Notes: generated from the sequence alone by a model not told the origin. Numbered from the stretch's first letter, positions 49,109-58,334 are shown. The stretch is 64,000 bases of DNA from Clostridium sp. OF09-36 (GCF_003481985.1 NZ_QUMD01000017.1:1-64000), one strand, 5' to 3'. Program-made: numbers and translations.

Positions 49109-49771
49109 ATGTATATTTTAGCACCATCCATTCTTGCAGCAGATTTTGGAGATTTAAGAAAGGAAGTCCAGACCGTGGCAGAGGCAGGCGCACAGTACAT
49201 CCACATTGATGTGATGGATGGCATGTTTGTGCCGAGTATCTCGTTTGGCATGCCGGTCATCAAGAGCATCCGATCCTGCACCGATAAGGTTTTTGACGTT
49301 CACATGATGGTGGAAGAGCCGGGACGCTATGCGGCAGACTTAAAAGAGGCCGGGGCAGACCTTCTCTGCGTGCACCAGGAGGCATGCTGTCATCTGGACC
49401 GCACGATCAATCAGATTAAGGAGCTTGGCATGAAGGCTGGTGTGGCATTGAATCCGGCAACTCCGGTGGAAACGCTTTCCTGCGTACTGGACCAGGTAGA
49501 TATGATCCTCTTAATGTCTGTGAACCCGGGCTTTGGCGGGCAGAAATTTATTCCTTATACGGTAGATAAGATCAAAAAGCTCCGCGCTATGCTGGATGAG
49601 CGCGGTTTGAAAACCGACATCCAGGTAGACGGCGGAGTCGGACTTGGCAATGTAAAGGAACTGATGGAAGCAGGAGCCAATGTCTTTGTAGCAGGCAGTG
49701 CCGTATACAAAAACGACGCTGCAGCCAATGTAAAGGCATTCTTAAACATTTTTGAAGAGGCTGGGAAATAA
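49109..49771 (+). CDS. rpe: ribulose-phosphate 3-epimerase
   Basis: Interconverts ribulose 5-phosphate and xylulose 5-phosphate in the pentose phosphate pathway. A 220-residue TIM barrel: LAPSILAADFGDL, the metal-ligand His in HIDVMDGMFVPSISFG, FDVHMMVEEP, and the phosphate-binding MSVNPGFGGQKFI and DGGVGLGNV. GGAG precedes the ATG. It abuts thiN, and a 7-bp hairpin GCTGTGT/ACACAGC lies upstream, between rsgA and rpe. Confidence 0.96.
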   Translation: MYILAPSILAADFGDLRKEVQTVAEAGAQYIHIDVMDGMFVPSISFGMPVIKSIRSCTDKVFDVHMMVEEPGRYAADLKEAGADLLCVHQEACCHLDRTINQIKELGMKAGVALNPATPVETLSCVLDQVDMILLMSVNPGFGGQKFIPYTVDKIKKLRAMLDERGLKTDIQVDGGVGLGNVKELMEAGANVFVAGSAVYKNDAAANVKAFLNIFEEAGK

Positions 49772-50428
49772 ATGAAACGGTGTCTGGTTATGACGGGCGG
49801 AAAGCTGGATCTGGCTTTCGCCCGCTCCTTTTTGGAACATGAAACATTTGATAAGATCATAGCAGTGGACGGCGGCTTAAAAGCGGTGAAAGAGCTGGGG
49901 CTCGTGCCGGACTACATTGTAGGGGATTTCGATTCGGTCTCAAGTGAGGTCCGGGAAGAATTCCGGCAGTACCCGTACATCGTCTGGGAACAGCATAAGC
50001 CGGAGAAAAATGAGACCGACACGGAGCTTGCGAGAAACCGGGCCCTGACTCTTGCCTGTAACGAGATCGTATTTCTTGGTGCGACCGGAGGCCGCATTGA
50101 CCATATGATCGGCAATATCCATGCGCTGAAAACCTGTATGGAGCGCGGAATCAACGCTTATATTGTTGATTCCCAGAACCGGTTATATCTGCTGGACGGG
50201 GAGCGTGAGTTTTCCAAAGAAACGCAGTGGGGAAAATATGTTTCCTTTGCCCCGTACACAGAAGAGGTGACGGGGATCACGCTGACCGGCTTTAAATACC
50301 CGTTAAAGGATAAGACCATCCGCCGCGGTGAAGAGGTGGGGCTTTGCGTCAGCAATGAGATCGCGGAAGATACAGCGAAGATTACGCTGGAGGATGGGGT
50401 GCTGATCTGTATCGAATCCAGGGATTAG
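49772..50428 (+). CDS. thiN: thiamine diphosphokinase
   Basis: Transfers pyrophosphate from ATP to thiamine, giving thiamine diphosphate, the cofactor of the PFOR encoded in this window. The protein has 218 residues with the family motifs AVDGGLKAVKELG, PDYIVGDFDSV, KNETDTELA and GATGGRIDHMIGN. It starts immediately after the rpe stop. No TPP riboswitch sequence is visible near it. Confidence 0.94.
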   Translation: MKRCLVMTGGKLDLAFARSFLEHETFDKIIAVDGGLKAVKELGLVPDYIVGDFDSVSSEVREEFRQYPYIVWEQHKPEKNETDTELARNRALTLACNEIVFLGATGGRIDHMIGNIHALKTCMERGINAYIVDSQNRLYLLDGEREFSKETQWGKYVSFAPYTEEVTGITLTGFKYPLKDKTIRRGEEVGLCVSNEIAEDTAKITLEDGVLICIESRD

Positions 50429-50596
50429 GGGGCAGGAGCTTCTGGCTGTTTTGCAGGCTGGAAGGCACACGAAAACTGGACTGGTTAAAAAGTTTAAAAC
50501 TGGCTATTAATATCATTCCACTTGCGTGCTATGATATGCGACAAGATCGTTGTTGCCGGCACAACATAACTACAAAAGCAGCAAGGGAGAATGATT

Positions 50597-51193
50597 ATGA
50601 AAAATAAAGAAAATGACAAAGTATATAAGCTGGTGCTGACTGCGCTGATGGCGGCCCTGTGTTATGTGGCCTTTACCTTCTTAAAGATCCCGATTCCGAC
50701 CCCGGGCGGAGACACCACGGCACTGCATATCGGAAATGCATTCTGTGTCCTGGCAGCCCTGCTTCTGGGCGGTGGCTACGGCGGCGTGGCAGGTTCCCTG
50801 GGTATGACGATTGCAGACCTCTTAGACCCGGTTTACATTACCAGTGCCCCGAAGACCTTTATTTTAAAGCTCTGTATCGGCCTGATCGCTGGTTTTGTGG
50901 CACACAACATCGCCCATATCACCGAGGACCACGACAGCAAGTACATTATGAAGTGGTCCCTGATCGCTTCCATCGCAGGACTCGGCTTTAACGTGGTCAT
51001 GGACCCGGTTGTGGGTTACTTTTATAAGAACTACATTCTTGGAGTCCAGTCGGATGCAGCAAAAATCATGGCAACCTGGGCAGCAGGTGCAACCCTCGTC
51101 AATGCCATTGTCGGAACCATTGTAGTTGTAGTGGTTTACATGGCAGTGCGCCCGGTCTTAAAAAAGGCTGGCCTTTTCATGAAGATCAAATAA
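50597..51193 (+). CDS. ECF transporter S component (substrate unknown)
   Basis: A 198-residue membrane protein with five to six helices, the substrate-binding subunit type of energy-coupling-factor vitamin importers. Typical features are TALMAALCYVAFTFLKIPIP at the start, HIGNAFCVLAALLLGG, and ITSAPKTFILKLCIGLIAG. No ECF ATPase or T subunit is next to it, so it presumably shares a general module encoded elsewhere. Neighbouring thiN hints at thiamine or its precursors, but the 168-base gap holds its own possible promoter and no riboswitch, so the substrate stays open. ATG at 50597 is 7 bases after GGGAG. Confidence 0.82.
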   Translation: MKNKENDKVYKLVLTALMAALCYVAFTFLKIPIPTPGGDTTALHIGNAFCVLAALLLGGGYGGVAGSLGMTIADLLDPVYITSAPKTFILKLCIGLIAGFVAHNIAHITEDHDSKYIMKWSLIASIAGLGFNVVMDPVVGYFYKNYILGVQSDAAKIMATWAAGATLVNAIVGTIVVVVVYMAVRPVLKKAGLFMKIK

Positions 51194-51227
51194 GACCAGG
51201 CTGAAGCAGTGACAAAACGATAAAAGC

Positions 51228-51266
51228 AGAACAAAAACAGAACAAAAACAGAACAAAAACGGAACA
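51228..51266 (+). repeat. short 11-base tandem repeat
   Basis: The unit AGAACAAAAAC occurs about three and a half times in a row in the A-rich gap before the BMP lipoprotein gene. It is too short for CRISPR and has no obvious function. Confidence 0.7.
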
Positions 51267-51422
51267 AGAAGCCGGGAAAACAGGATAATTTCTCATGATA
51301 TTTATTTATAAGTAAAAATAAGTAAAATTCATGTTAAATTATCCTTTCCTTTTATAGGAATTAATGATATTATGGGAATAAGGCTTTTTTTTGCCCGAGA
51401 ACCCAAAAAGGAGAGAGAACTT

Positions 51423-52526
51423 ATGAAAAAGAAAATGCTGGCTGTATTATTAGCTGGTACCATGGCAGCATCCATGACCGCATGCGGAGGCAGCAGCTCC
51501 AGTAACACTGCAGACACCACTGCAGCAGCAAAGGAGGCTGGCGACAGCGCAGAACAGACCGGGGAGGCAAAAGCAGACGCAAAAGACGCTTCCGAATTCA
51601 AAATCGGCCTGATCACCGATGTAGGCGGCGTAAATGACGGATCCTTCAACCAGTCTTCCTGGGAAGGTCTTGAGAGAGCCGGCGAGGAGCTGGGCGTGAC
51701 CGTAAACTACTTAGAGTCCGCTACCGATGCTGACTACGCTCCGAACATGGAAACCTTCGTAGATGAGGACTATGACCTGATCATCAGTGTCGGCTACATG
51801 CTTGCAGATGCTACCAGAGCAGCAGCAGAAGCAAACCCGGATACCAGATTCGCAATCATCGATGACGCAACCATCGACCTTCCGAACGTAACCAGCCTGA
51901 TGTTCCGTGCAGAGCAGGCTTCCTATCTGGTAGGTTATGTAGCTGGTCTGACCACCAAGACTAACAACATCGGTTTTGTTGTAGGTATGACCAATGAGAC
52001 CATGAACCAGTTTGGCTACGGCTACTGCGCAGGTGCGATCGACGCTAACCCGGACATCACCGTTCAGCAGTTCAACGCAAACTCTTTTGCTGATTCCGCT
52101 ACCGGTAAGACCATGGCAAACACCGCGATCACCAACGGTGCTGACATCGTATTCCAGGCTGCAGGCGCAACCGGCCTTGGCGTTATCGAGGCATGCCAGG
52201 AGGCTGGTGTTTACGCGATCGGCGTAGACAGTGACCAGTCCAGCATTGCTCCGAACACCGTTTTAACTTCCGCTATGAAGCGTGTAGACAACGCAGTATA
52301 CGAGGCAGTTCAGGAGCTGATCGACGGTTCTCTTGAGGGCGGCGTGAAGACCTTTGACCTGGCAGCAGGCGGCGTAGACATCGCTCCGAGCCAGGATCTG
52401 ATCGCACCGGAAGTAATCTCTGCAGTTGACGAAGTAAAAGAAAAAATCGTAAACGGCGAAATCGAGGTTCCGGATGACAAGGAGTCCTTCGAGGCAAAAT
52501 ACGGTGATGTATATCAGTTAGACTAA
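51423..52526 (+). CDS. BMP-family nucleoside-binding lipoprotein
   Basis: Extracellular solute-binding protein of the basic membrane protein (PnrA/Med) family, known to bind purine and pyrimidine nucleosides. The protein has 367 residues with a lipoprotein signal ending in MAASMTACGG, a Ser/Thr/Ala-rich tether, then GLITDVGGVNDGSFNQSSWE and GYMLADATRAAAE. Codon use is strongly biased, as for an abundant binding protein. A terminator follows, and the matching ATPase and permeases start 4.3 kb downstream beyond udp, yjjI and yjjW. The start follows AAAGGAGAG. Confidence 0.93.
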   Translation: MKKKMLAVLLAGTMAASMTACGGSSSSNTADTTAAAKEAGDSAEQTGEAKADAKDASEFKIGLITDVGGVNDGSFNQSSWEGLERAGEELGVTVNYLESATDADYAPNMETFVDEDYDLIISVGYMLADATRAAAEANPDTRFAIIDDATIDLPNVTSLMFRAEQASYLVGYVAGLTTKTNNIGFVVGMTNETMNQFGYGYCAGAIDANPDITVQQFNANSFADSATGKTMANTAITNGADIVFQAAGATGLGVIEACQEAGVYAIGVDSDQSSIAPNTVLTSAMKRVDNAVYEAVQELIDGSLEGGVKTFDLAAGGVDIAPSQDLIAPEVISAVDEVKEKIVNGEIEVPDDKESFEAKYGDVYQLD

Positions 52527-52543
52527 TACAGATGCTATTATCG

Positions 52544-52573
52544 TGTTACATGACACATTACGTGAATCGTAAC
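52544..52573. repeat. intergenic palindromic element, copy 52.5 kb
   Basis: Arms GTTAC (52544-52548) and GTAAC (52569-52573) enclose a core with CATTACGTGAATC. It lies between the BMP gene stop and its terminator. Confidence 0.55.
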
Positions 52574-52597
52574 ATGACAGATACTGCATGGCAGACG

Positions 52598-52623
52598 CGG
52601 GGTTCGCAGATTTGCGGACCCCG
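52598..52623 (+). terminator. terminator after the BMP gene
   Basis: CGGGG-T-TCGCA and TGCG-GACCCCG pair across a four-base loop, followed by a short T-rich stretch. It probably makes the binding protein transcript separate from, or more abundant than, the downstream genes. Confidence 0.75.
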
Positions 52624-52768
52624 TATTTCTATGCAGAATTTTATTTCATGGGAAAATCTGCCAAGTGGCATAAAAATAATGGAAATCGAGAATAAAAGTG
52701 ACATTTGTCCTTTCTTGTTTATGGGAAATGTGGTATAAAAAAGGTATCATGAGAATAAAACCGGGGAA

Positions 52769-53493
52769 ATGAATAAAATGAGCGAAGCAGATGACGTGAT
52801 CAGCAAACTGAGTCCGAAACAGCAGAATTACTTAAATCGTTACTTTACTTATGCGCCGGAAGCCTTAAAAAGCAGCATGCAGGTGGTGCGGATGCCGGCG
52901 GGAACGACTTTCATTCAGGAAGGAACACTGGTCGATAAGGTGTATATCCTTTAAAGAAGTGTATCCGCAGTTGACTACCGGGTGCGTGAGACGGTCTATG
53001 GTTTCTGCCACTTTGAGCCGATTGAAATATTCGGGACCATGGAGATCCTTGGGCAGACGAACTGCTATAAGACAACACTGGCTACGACGCAGGACAGCCT
53101 GCTTTTAAAGATACCGGGAGATATCTGCAAAAAATGGCTCTTAAACGATGTATCTGCCTGCGCATGGAAACCGAACGCATCATCGGCTACCTTCTGGACC
53201 AGTCCAGAAAGGAACGCCTCTATGTGATGCTGCCGGGAAATGAACGGGTTTATCTCATTCTTACGAATTTATATGAAACCTACGGAAAATGCGATACGTA
53301 CCGTGTTTATTTAAGCAGAAAAGACTTTTCTGAAGTTACCGGTGTCTCTGAGCGGACCATTACCAGGGCCTTAAAGGATCTGGAGGAAAAGGGGCTGATC
53401 GCAAGAGACGGCTGGAGCATCGTTATGACATGGGAACAGTATCAGAAAATCCGCGAACTCGTAGGAGTACAGATCAATGAAACGGGGGAATGA
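52769..53493 (+). CDS. Crp/Fnr-family regulator (several lesions)
   Basis: A cyclic-nucleotide-binding-fold regulator of about 242 residues when rejoined. The N-terminal barrel includes AGTTFIQEGTLVDKVYIL; the C-terminal helix-turn-helix is FSEVTGVSERTITRALKDLEEKG (helix core TGVSERTITRALKDL). No Fnr-type iron-sulfur Cys cluster is evident. After VYIL a TAA stop occurs in frame near 52952, where family sequence needs about three more bases; a second break near 53157 reads as one missing base. It sits 3 bases before udp at the head of the nucleoside genes, so it likely controls them. The multiple lesions leave open that it is a true pseudogene. Confidence 0.75.
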
Positions 53494-53496
53494 CAA

Positions 53497-54272
53497 ATGA
53501 AGTATTCAGAAAATCCAGATAAGCAGTACCATATTCAGGTAGGGGAGGGCGAAGTGGGGCGCTATGTGATCCTTCCGGGCGATCCGAAGCGCTGTGCCAA
53601 GATCGCCGCTTATTTTGATGACGCAAAGCTGGTTGCAGACAGCCGCGAGTATGTTACCTATACCGGGTACCTGGACGGGGTCAAAGTGAGCGTGACCTCC
53701 ACTGGCATCGGCGGTCCGTCCGCATCCATTGCCATGGAAGAGCTGGTCAAATGTGGGGCAGACACCTTTATCCGCGTCGGCACCTGCGGCGGCATGCAGC
53801 TTGATGTAAAAAGCTCGGACGTCGTTGTGGCAAGCGGTGCATCCGCATGGAAGGAACCAGTAAGGAATATGCGCCGATCGAATTTCCGGCAGTAGCCGAT
53901 CTGGACGTGACCATTGCACTTCGGGAGTCCGCGAAAAAACTGGGACAGACCTGCCACGTTGGCGTGGTGCAGTGCAAGGATGCATTTTATGGCCAGCACT
54001 CCCCGGAGACCATGCCGGTCAGCTATGAGCTTTTAAATAAGTGGGAGGCCTGGAAACGTCTTGGATGCCTGGCATCGGAGATGGAATCCGCAGCTCTCTT
54101 TATCGTAGCCAGCACACTGCATGTGCGCTGCGGTTCCGTATTTCTGGTTATGGCTAATCAGGAGCGGGAAAAACAGGGACTGCCAAACCCGGTAGCCCAT
54201 GACACCGATATGGCTATCCGTGTGGCAGTCGAAGCCATCCGGAAACTGATCCACGAAGATGCTAATAAATAG
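53497..54272 (+). CDS. udp: uridine phosphorylase (one frameshift)
   Basis: Cleaves uridine with phosphate to uracil and ribose 1-phosphate (2'-deoxyuridine may also serve). About 258 residues when rejoined. Motifs: YVILPGDPKRCAKIA, VTSTGIGGPSASIAMEEL, RVGTCGGMQ, and SEMESAALFIVAS near the ribose site, which is typical of the NP-I family. One base is missing near 53841, between VASGA and IRMEGTSKEYAPIEFP. The nucleoside-catabolic neighbours support the substrate call. The start lies 3 bases after the upstream regulator. Confidence 0.9.
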
Positions 54273-54330
54273 CTGCGAAACTATAAAACTTATCAATCAT
54301 ATTTATCACATGTAGGAGGAAGTTGTTATT

Positions 54331-55875
54331 ATGCGTGACATTTCTATGGAAAGAGTCAACGAAACCAGAAAAAACATTCTTGAGATCATTGAGAGCGCGA
54401 CGCTCACCCATGAGCAGAAGCTGACCTGTCTGGCAAACCAGGCAGATTCCCTGATGGAGGTCTTAGATCTTCCGGAAGGACTGGATGAACTGTTAAACGT
54501 GCCGATCGACAGAAAGTGCATCTGCGATTTAAGCGAGGGTCATGCGCCGATGCGTCCGCGTTACATCATCCCGGATTATGCGAAATTCTTAAAAGAAGGA
54601 AGCAAATTCCTCCAGTTAGATCCGCCGACCGACCTGTACGAGGCATTAAACAGCCTGATGATCTTCTATAAGCATGTTCCGAGCGTTACCAACTACCCGG
54701 TTTATGTGGGCCAGTTAGACGAGCTCTTAGAGCCGTATATTGACACCGTGGACGAGGCACAGGCAAAGAAGATGCTGAAGCTGTTCTTAACCCAGATGGA
54801 CCGTACCATCCTGGATTCCTTCTCCCACGCAAACATCGGACCGCGTGAGACCAAGGCAGGACGTCTGCTCTTAGAGGCAGAAAAAGAGCTGGAAAATGCC
54901 GTTCCGAATTTAAGCTTCAAGTACGACGAGGATATCACTCCGGATGATTTTGCACTCAAAGCGATCGACTGCGCAATGCACAGCGCAAAGCCGAGCTTCG
55001 CAAACCACAAGATGTTCAAGAGCGAGCTTGGTGAGAATTATGTTATTGCAAGCTGCTACAATGGCCTGCTGCTTGGCGGCGGCGCTTACACTCTTTGCCG
55101 TCTGGTGCTTGGCAATATCGCAAAGCGCGCAAAGAATATCCAGGATTTCATGGAGAGAGAACTTCCGTACGTACTGGATATCATGGCACGCTATATGGAT
55201 GCCCGTATCAAATTTGAGGTAGAAGAGAGCGGCTTTTTTGAGAACAACTTCCTGGCAAAAGAGGGCTTCATCCACAGAGACCGTTTCTCTGGTATGTATG
55301 GCCTGGTAGGTCTGGCTGACTGCGTCAACATCCTGTTCGAGAAAGAGGGCATCAAGGGACGTTTCGGCCACGACGAGAATGCAAATAACCTTGGTGTAGA
55401 GATCATGGAGATCATCAAGGAGTTCAACTTAAACCATAAGAATAAATACTGCGAGGGAACCGGCGGACATTTCCTGCTTCATGCACAGGTAGGCCTGGCA
55501 GAGGACGAGAACGTAACTCCGGGAACCAGAATTCCGATCGGCGAGGAGCCGGAGGAGCTGATCGACCAGCTGAACGTGTTAAGAAAGTTCCACAAGTACT
55601 TTACATCCGGCACCGGCGATATCTTCCCGATCGATATGACTGTGCACAGAAACCCGGAGTACGTTCTGGATATCATCAAAGGTTCCTTCAAGATGGATCT
55701 GCGTTACCTGTCCTTCTATTCCAGCGACAGCGATGTGATCCGTGTAACCGGTTATCTGGTAAAACGTTCTGAGCTGGAGAAACTGGCTGGCGGTGAGGCT
55801 GTCCTTCAGGATACCACTGCACTGGGACTTGGCGCGGCAAGAAATGGCCACATTCTGGAAAGAAAGGTGCGCTAA
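54331..55875 (+). CDS. yjjI: YjjI-family glycyl radical enzyme
   Basis: A 514-residue enzyme of the YjjI (DUF3029) branch of the pyruvate formate-lyase-like superfamily; to my knowledge its reaction has not been settled. The putative glycyl radical lies in the C-terminal loop RVTGYLVKR (Gly474), about 40 residues from the end as in the superfamily. The candidate thiyl Cys is in VIASCYNGLLLGGG (Cys242); the adjacent-cysteine pair of true PFL is absent. Family length is shorter than PFL. GTAGGAGG precedes the ATG. The activase gene follows with no gap. Udp lies upstream and nucleoside transport plus deoD-deoC-cdd-deoB lie downstream, so a (deoxy)ribose- or acetaldehyde-related substrate is the inferred direction. 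Confidence 0.88.
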   Translation: MRDISMERVNETRKNILEIIESATLTHEQKLTCLANQADSLMEVLDLPEGLDELLNVPIDRKCICDLSEGHAPMRPRYIIPDYAKFLKEGSKFLQLDPPTDLYEALNSLMIFYKHVPSVTNYPVYVGQLDELLEPYIDTVDEAQAKKMLKLFLTQMDRTILDSFSHANIGPRETKAGRLLLEAEKELENAVPNLSFKYDEDITPDDFALKAIDCAMHSAKPSFANHKMFKSELGENYVIASCYNGLLLGGGAYTLCRLVLGNIAKRAKNIQDFMERELPYVLDIMARYMDARIKFEVEESGFFENNFLAKEGFIHRDRFSGMYGLVGLADCVNILFEKEGIKGRFGHDENANNLGVEIMEIIKEFNLNHKNKYCEGTGGHFLLHAQVGLAEDENVTPGTRIPIGEEPEELIDQLNVLRKFHKYFTSGTGDIFPIDMTVHRNPEYVLDIIKGSFKMDLRYLSFYSSDSDVIRVTGYLVKRSELEKLAGGEAVLQDTTALGLGAARNGHILERKVR

Positions 55876-56718
55876 ATGAAAGCAATCGTAAACCGGATCA
55901 TCCCGTTCAGCAGTGTGGATGGTCCGGGAAACCGGACAGCCATCTTTTTACAGGGCTGTAATATTGACTGCAAATACTGTCATAACCCGGAAACGAGAAA
56001 ACTTTGTGTACAGTGCGGAAAATGTGTGGTAAACTGTCCTGCAGGAGCATTAACCATGGGAGAGGATAAGAAGGTTGTTTTTGACCCCCAAAAGTGCGTA
56101 CAGTGCGATACCTGTATCCACATCTGTCCGCATGACAGTTCTCCGCGTACCTGCGAGATGACACCAGAGGAAGTCTATGAACGCGTGAAAAAGCAGATCC
56201 CGTTTATCCGGGGCATCAGTGTTTCTGGCGGCGAGTGCATGCTTTGGCCGGAATTTTTAACAGAGCTGTTTAAGCTTGCGAAAAAAGATGGTCTTGGAAC
56301 CCTGATCGACAGTAATGGCATGGTCCCGTTCGAACAGTATCCGGAGCTTATGGAGGTTTCCGACGGTGTGATGCTGGACATCAAAGCGTTTGAGGCAGCA
56401 GAGCATGAGCGGGTGGCAGGGGTCACCAATGAAATGGTGCTTCAGAATGCGGATTATCTTGCAAAAACCGGAAAGCTTTACGAGGTACGCGCGGTGATTG
56501 TCCCGGATCTTTACGATACGGAAAAGAGTGTGCGCGAGATGGGCGATTTTCTGTCTCCATATCTGCAATACGGAGACATCCGCGTAAAGATCATTGCATT
56601 CCGTCCCATGGGAGTGCGGGAACAATATTCCCATTTCCAGGTGCCTGACCAGAAGTATCTTTCTTATCTGGCAGACATTTTAAAAGAAAAAGGATTCCAG
56701 CATATTACGCTGATCTGA
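55876..56718 (+). CDS. yjjW: YjjW-family glycyl radical enzyme activase
   Basis: Radical SAM activating enzyme of 280 residues that would install the glycyl radical on YjjI. The radical SAM cluster motif is GCNIDCKYCHNPE (CxxxCxxC). It is followed by a two-cluster ferredoxin insert, CVQCGKCVVNCPAGAL and CVQCDTCIHICP, which marks activases other than that of PFL. SGGECMLWPEFL and DIKAFEAAEHE are further SAM-binding and substrate segments. The gene starts right after the yjjI stop codon, indicating coupled expression. Confidence 0.92.
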   Translation: MKAIVNRIIPFSSVDGPGNRTAIFLQGCNIDCKYCHNPETRKLCVQCGKCVVNCPAGALTMGEDKKVVFDPQKCVQCDTCIHICPHDSSPRTCEMTPEEVYERVKKQIPFIRGISVSGGECMLWPEFLTELFKLAKKDGLGTLIDSNGMVPFEQYPELMEVSDGVMLDIKAFEAAEHERVAGVTNEMVLQNADYLAKTGKLYEVRAVIVPDLYDTEKSVREMGDFLSPYLQYGDIRVKIIAFRPMGVREQYSHFQVPDQKYLSYLADILKEKGFQHITLI

Positions 56719-56728
56719 TGAGGAAAGA

Positions 56729-56757
56729 TTGCTGTTACGCGCTTGCGCAGACAGCAG
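56729..56757. repeat. palindromic element between yjjW and the ABC genes
   Basis: Arms TGCTGT (56730-56735) and ACAGCA (56751-56756) flank a core TACGCGCTTGCGCAG. The arms match the 15.9 kb copy. As an RNA hairpin it could separate the enzyme genes from the transporter genes by limiting readthrough or decay. Confidence 0.55.
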
Positions 56758-56786
56758 ACGATAAAAGAAACAGGAGGGACCAAGCC

Positions 56787-58334
56787 GTGGCAAGAACGAG
56801 CCATATGGATGAAAGTAAAGTCGTAATTCAGATGAAAGACATCGTCAAGAAATTCGGCGACTTTACGGCGAATGACCACATCAACCTGACCGTGCACAAA
56901 GGAGAGGTGCACGCGATCTTAGGTGAGAACGGAGCCGGAAAGAGTACCATGATGAACGTACTCTGCGGACTGTACAAACCAACCAGTGGACAGATCTTTA
57001 TCAATGAAAAAGAAGTTCACTTCAACAGCCCGAAGGATGCGATCGACATCGGTATCGGTATGGTACACCAGCATTTCATGCTGATCCAGCCATTCACCGT
57101 AACCGAGAATATTATTCTGGGTATGGAGCCGGTTAAGGGCTTAAGTGTTGACAAGGAAACTGCAAAGAAAAAAGTGCTGGAGCTGTCCGAGCGTTATGGC
57201 ATGAAGGTAGACCCGGACGCAAAGGTAGAAGATATTTCCGTAGGTATGCAGCAGCGTGTGGAGATCCTGAAGGTATTGTACCGCGGTGCGCAGACCCTGA
57301 TCCTGGATGAGCCGACTGCGTCCCTGACCCCGCAGGAGATCGAGGGCCTTATGGAGATCATCTCCAACCTGACTGCAGACGGAAAGAGTGTCATCCTGAT
57401 CACTCATAAGTTAAAGGAGATCACCGCATCCTCCGATAACTGTACCATTATCCGTCAGGGTAAATACATCCAGACTGTAAAAGTAGCCGATGTCGATGAG
57501 AATGCCCTGGCTGCCATGATGGTAGGACGAGACGTTAACTTTAAGGTCGACAAAAAAGACCAGGAAGCAGGCGAGGTTGTCCTGCATGTAGAAAACCTGC
57601 ACGCAAAGGATTACCGCGATGTGGAAATCTTAAAAGGCTTTAACTTAGATGTAAGAAAAGGCGAGATCGTAGGACTGGCCGGTGTCGATGGAAATGGACA
57701 GACCGAGCTTGTCGAGATTTTGACCGGCCTTCGCAAGGCTGAGTCCGGCACCGTTACCATGATTGGAAAAGATGTCTTCAACAAGAGCCCGAAGGAGACC
57801 TTTGCAAACGGTATTTCCAGTATTCCGGCTGACCGCCAGAAGCATGGTCTGGTTCTGGAATTCTCCAACGAGGATAACCTGATCCTGCAGCACTTCGAGG
57901 AAGCACCATTTTCCAAACATGGAATTCTGGACCGCAAAGCCATCAAGGAGCATGCACTTGGTCTGATCGAGAAATTCGATGTCCGCCCGCGCGGCTGTGC
58001 CGAGGCACCATCCGGCACCCTGTCCGGCGGTAACCAGCAGAAGGTCATCATTGCCCGCGAGGTAACGAACGATAAGGATCTTTTAATCGCGGTAAACCCG
58101 ACCCGTGGCCTGGATGTCGGAGCGATCGAGTTTGTTCATAAGTATCTGGTAGAGCAGAGAAATAAAAACCGTGCAGTATTGCTGGTATCCTTCGAGCTGG
58201 ATGAGATCATGAGCCTTTCCGACCGGATCGAGGTTATCTTCGATGGCCAGATCACCGGAAGTGTTCCTGGTAAGAATGCAGACGAGAAGGAGCTCGGATT
58301 TATGATGGCAGGAGGAAAAAAGACAAATGAATAA
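56787..58334 (+). CDS. nucleoside ABC transporter ATP-binding protein
   Basis: A double ATPase of 515 residues, the form found in BMP-type nucleoside and sugar importers. First half: GENGAGKSTMMNVLCG, VGMQQRVEILK, LILDEPTASLTP. Second half: GVDGNGQTELVEIL, LSGGNQQKVIIARE, AVNPTRGLD. GTG at 56787 is the chosen start because CAGGAGGGACC lies just upstream; longer in-frame extensions cover the palindromic element. The end overlaps the next permease gene by eight bases. Confidence 0.93.
   Translation: MARTSHMDESKVVIQMKDIVKKFGDFTANDHINLTVHKGEVHAILGENGAGKSTMMNVLCGLYKPTSGQIFINEKEVHFNSPKDAIDIGIGMVHQHFMLIQPFTVTENIILGMEPVKGLSVDKETAKKKVLELSERYGMKVDPDAKVEDISVGMQQRVEILKVLYRGAQTLILDEPTASLTPQEIEGLMEIISNLTADGKSVILITHKLKEITASSDNCTIIRQGKYIQTVKVADVDENALAAMMVGRDVNFKVDKKDQEAGEVVLHVENLHAKDYRDVEILKGFNLDVRKGEIVGLAGVDGNGQTELVEILTGLRKAESGTVTMIGKDVFNKSPKETFANGISSIPADRQKHGLVLEFSNEDNLILQHFEEAPFSKHGILDRKAIKEHALGLIEKFDVRPRGCAEAPSGTLSGGNQQKVIIAREVTNDKDLLIAVNPTRGLDVGAIEFVHKYLVEQRNKNRAVLLVSFELDEIMSLSDRIEVIFDGQITGSVPGKNADEKELGFMMAGGKKTNE

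Noticed and set aside
50429..50596. TPP riboswitch between thiN and the ECF S component
   Set aside because: The conserved CTGAGA-type core is absent and the gap is short.
51228..51266. Tandem repeats as a CRISPR array
   Set aside because: The units are 11 bases long with no spacers, and no cas genes are present.
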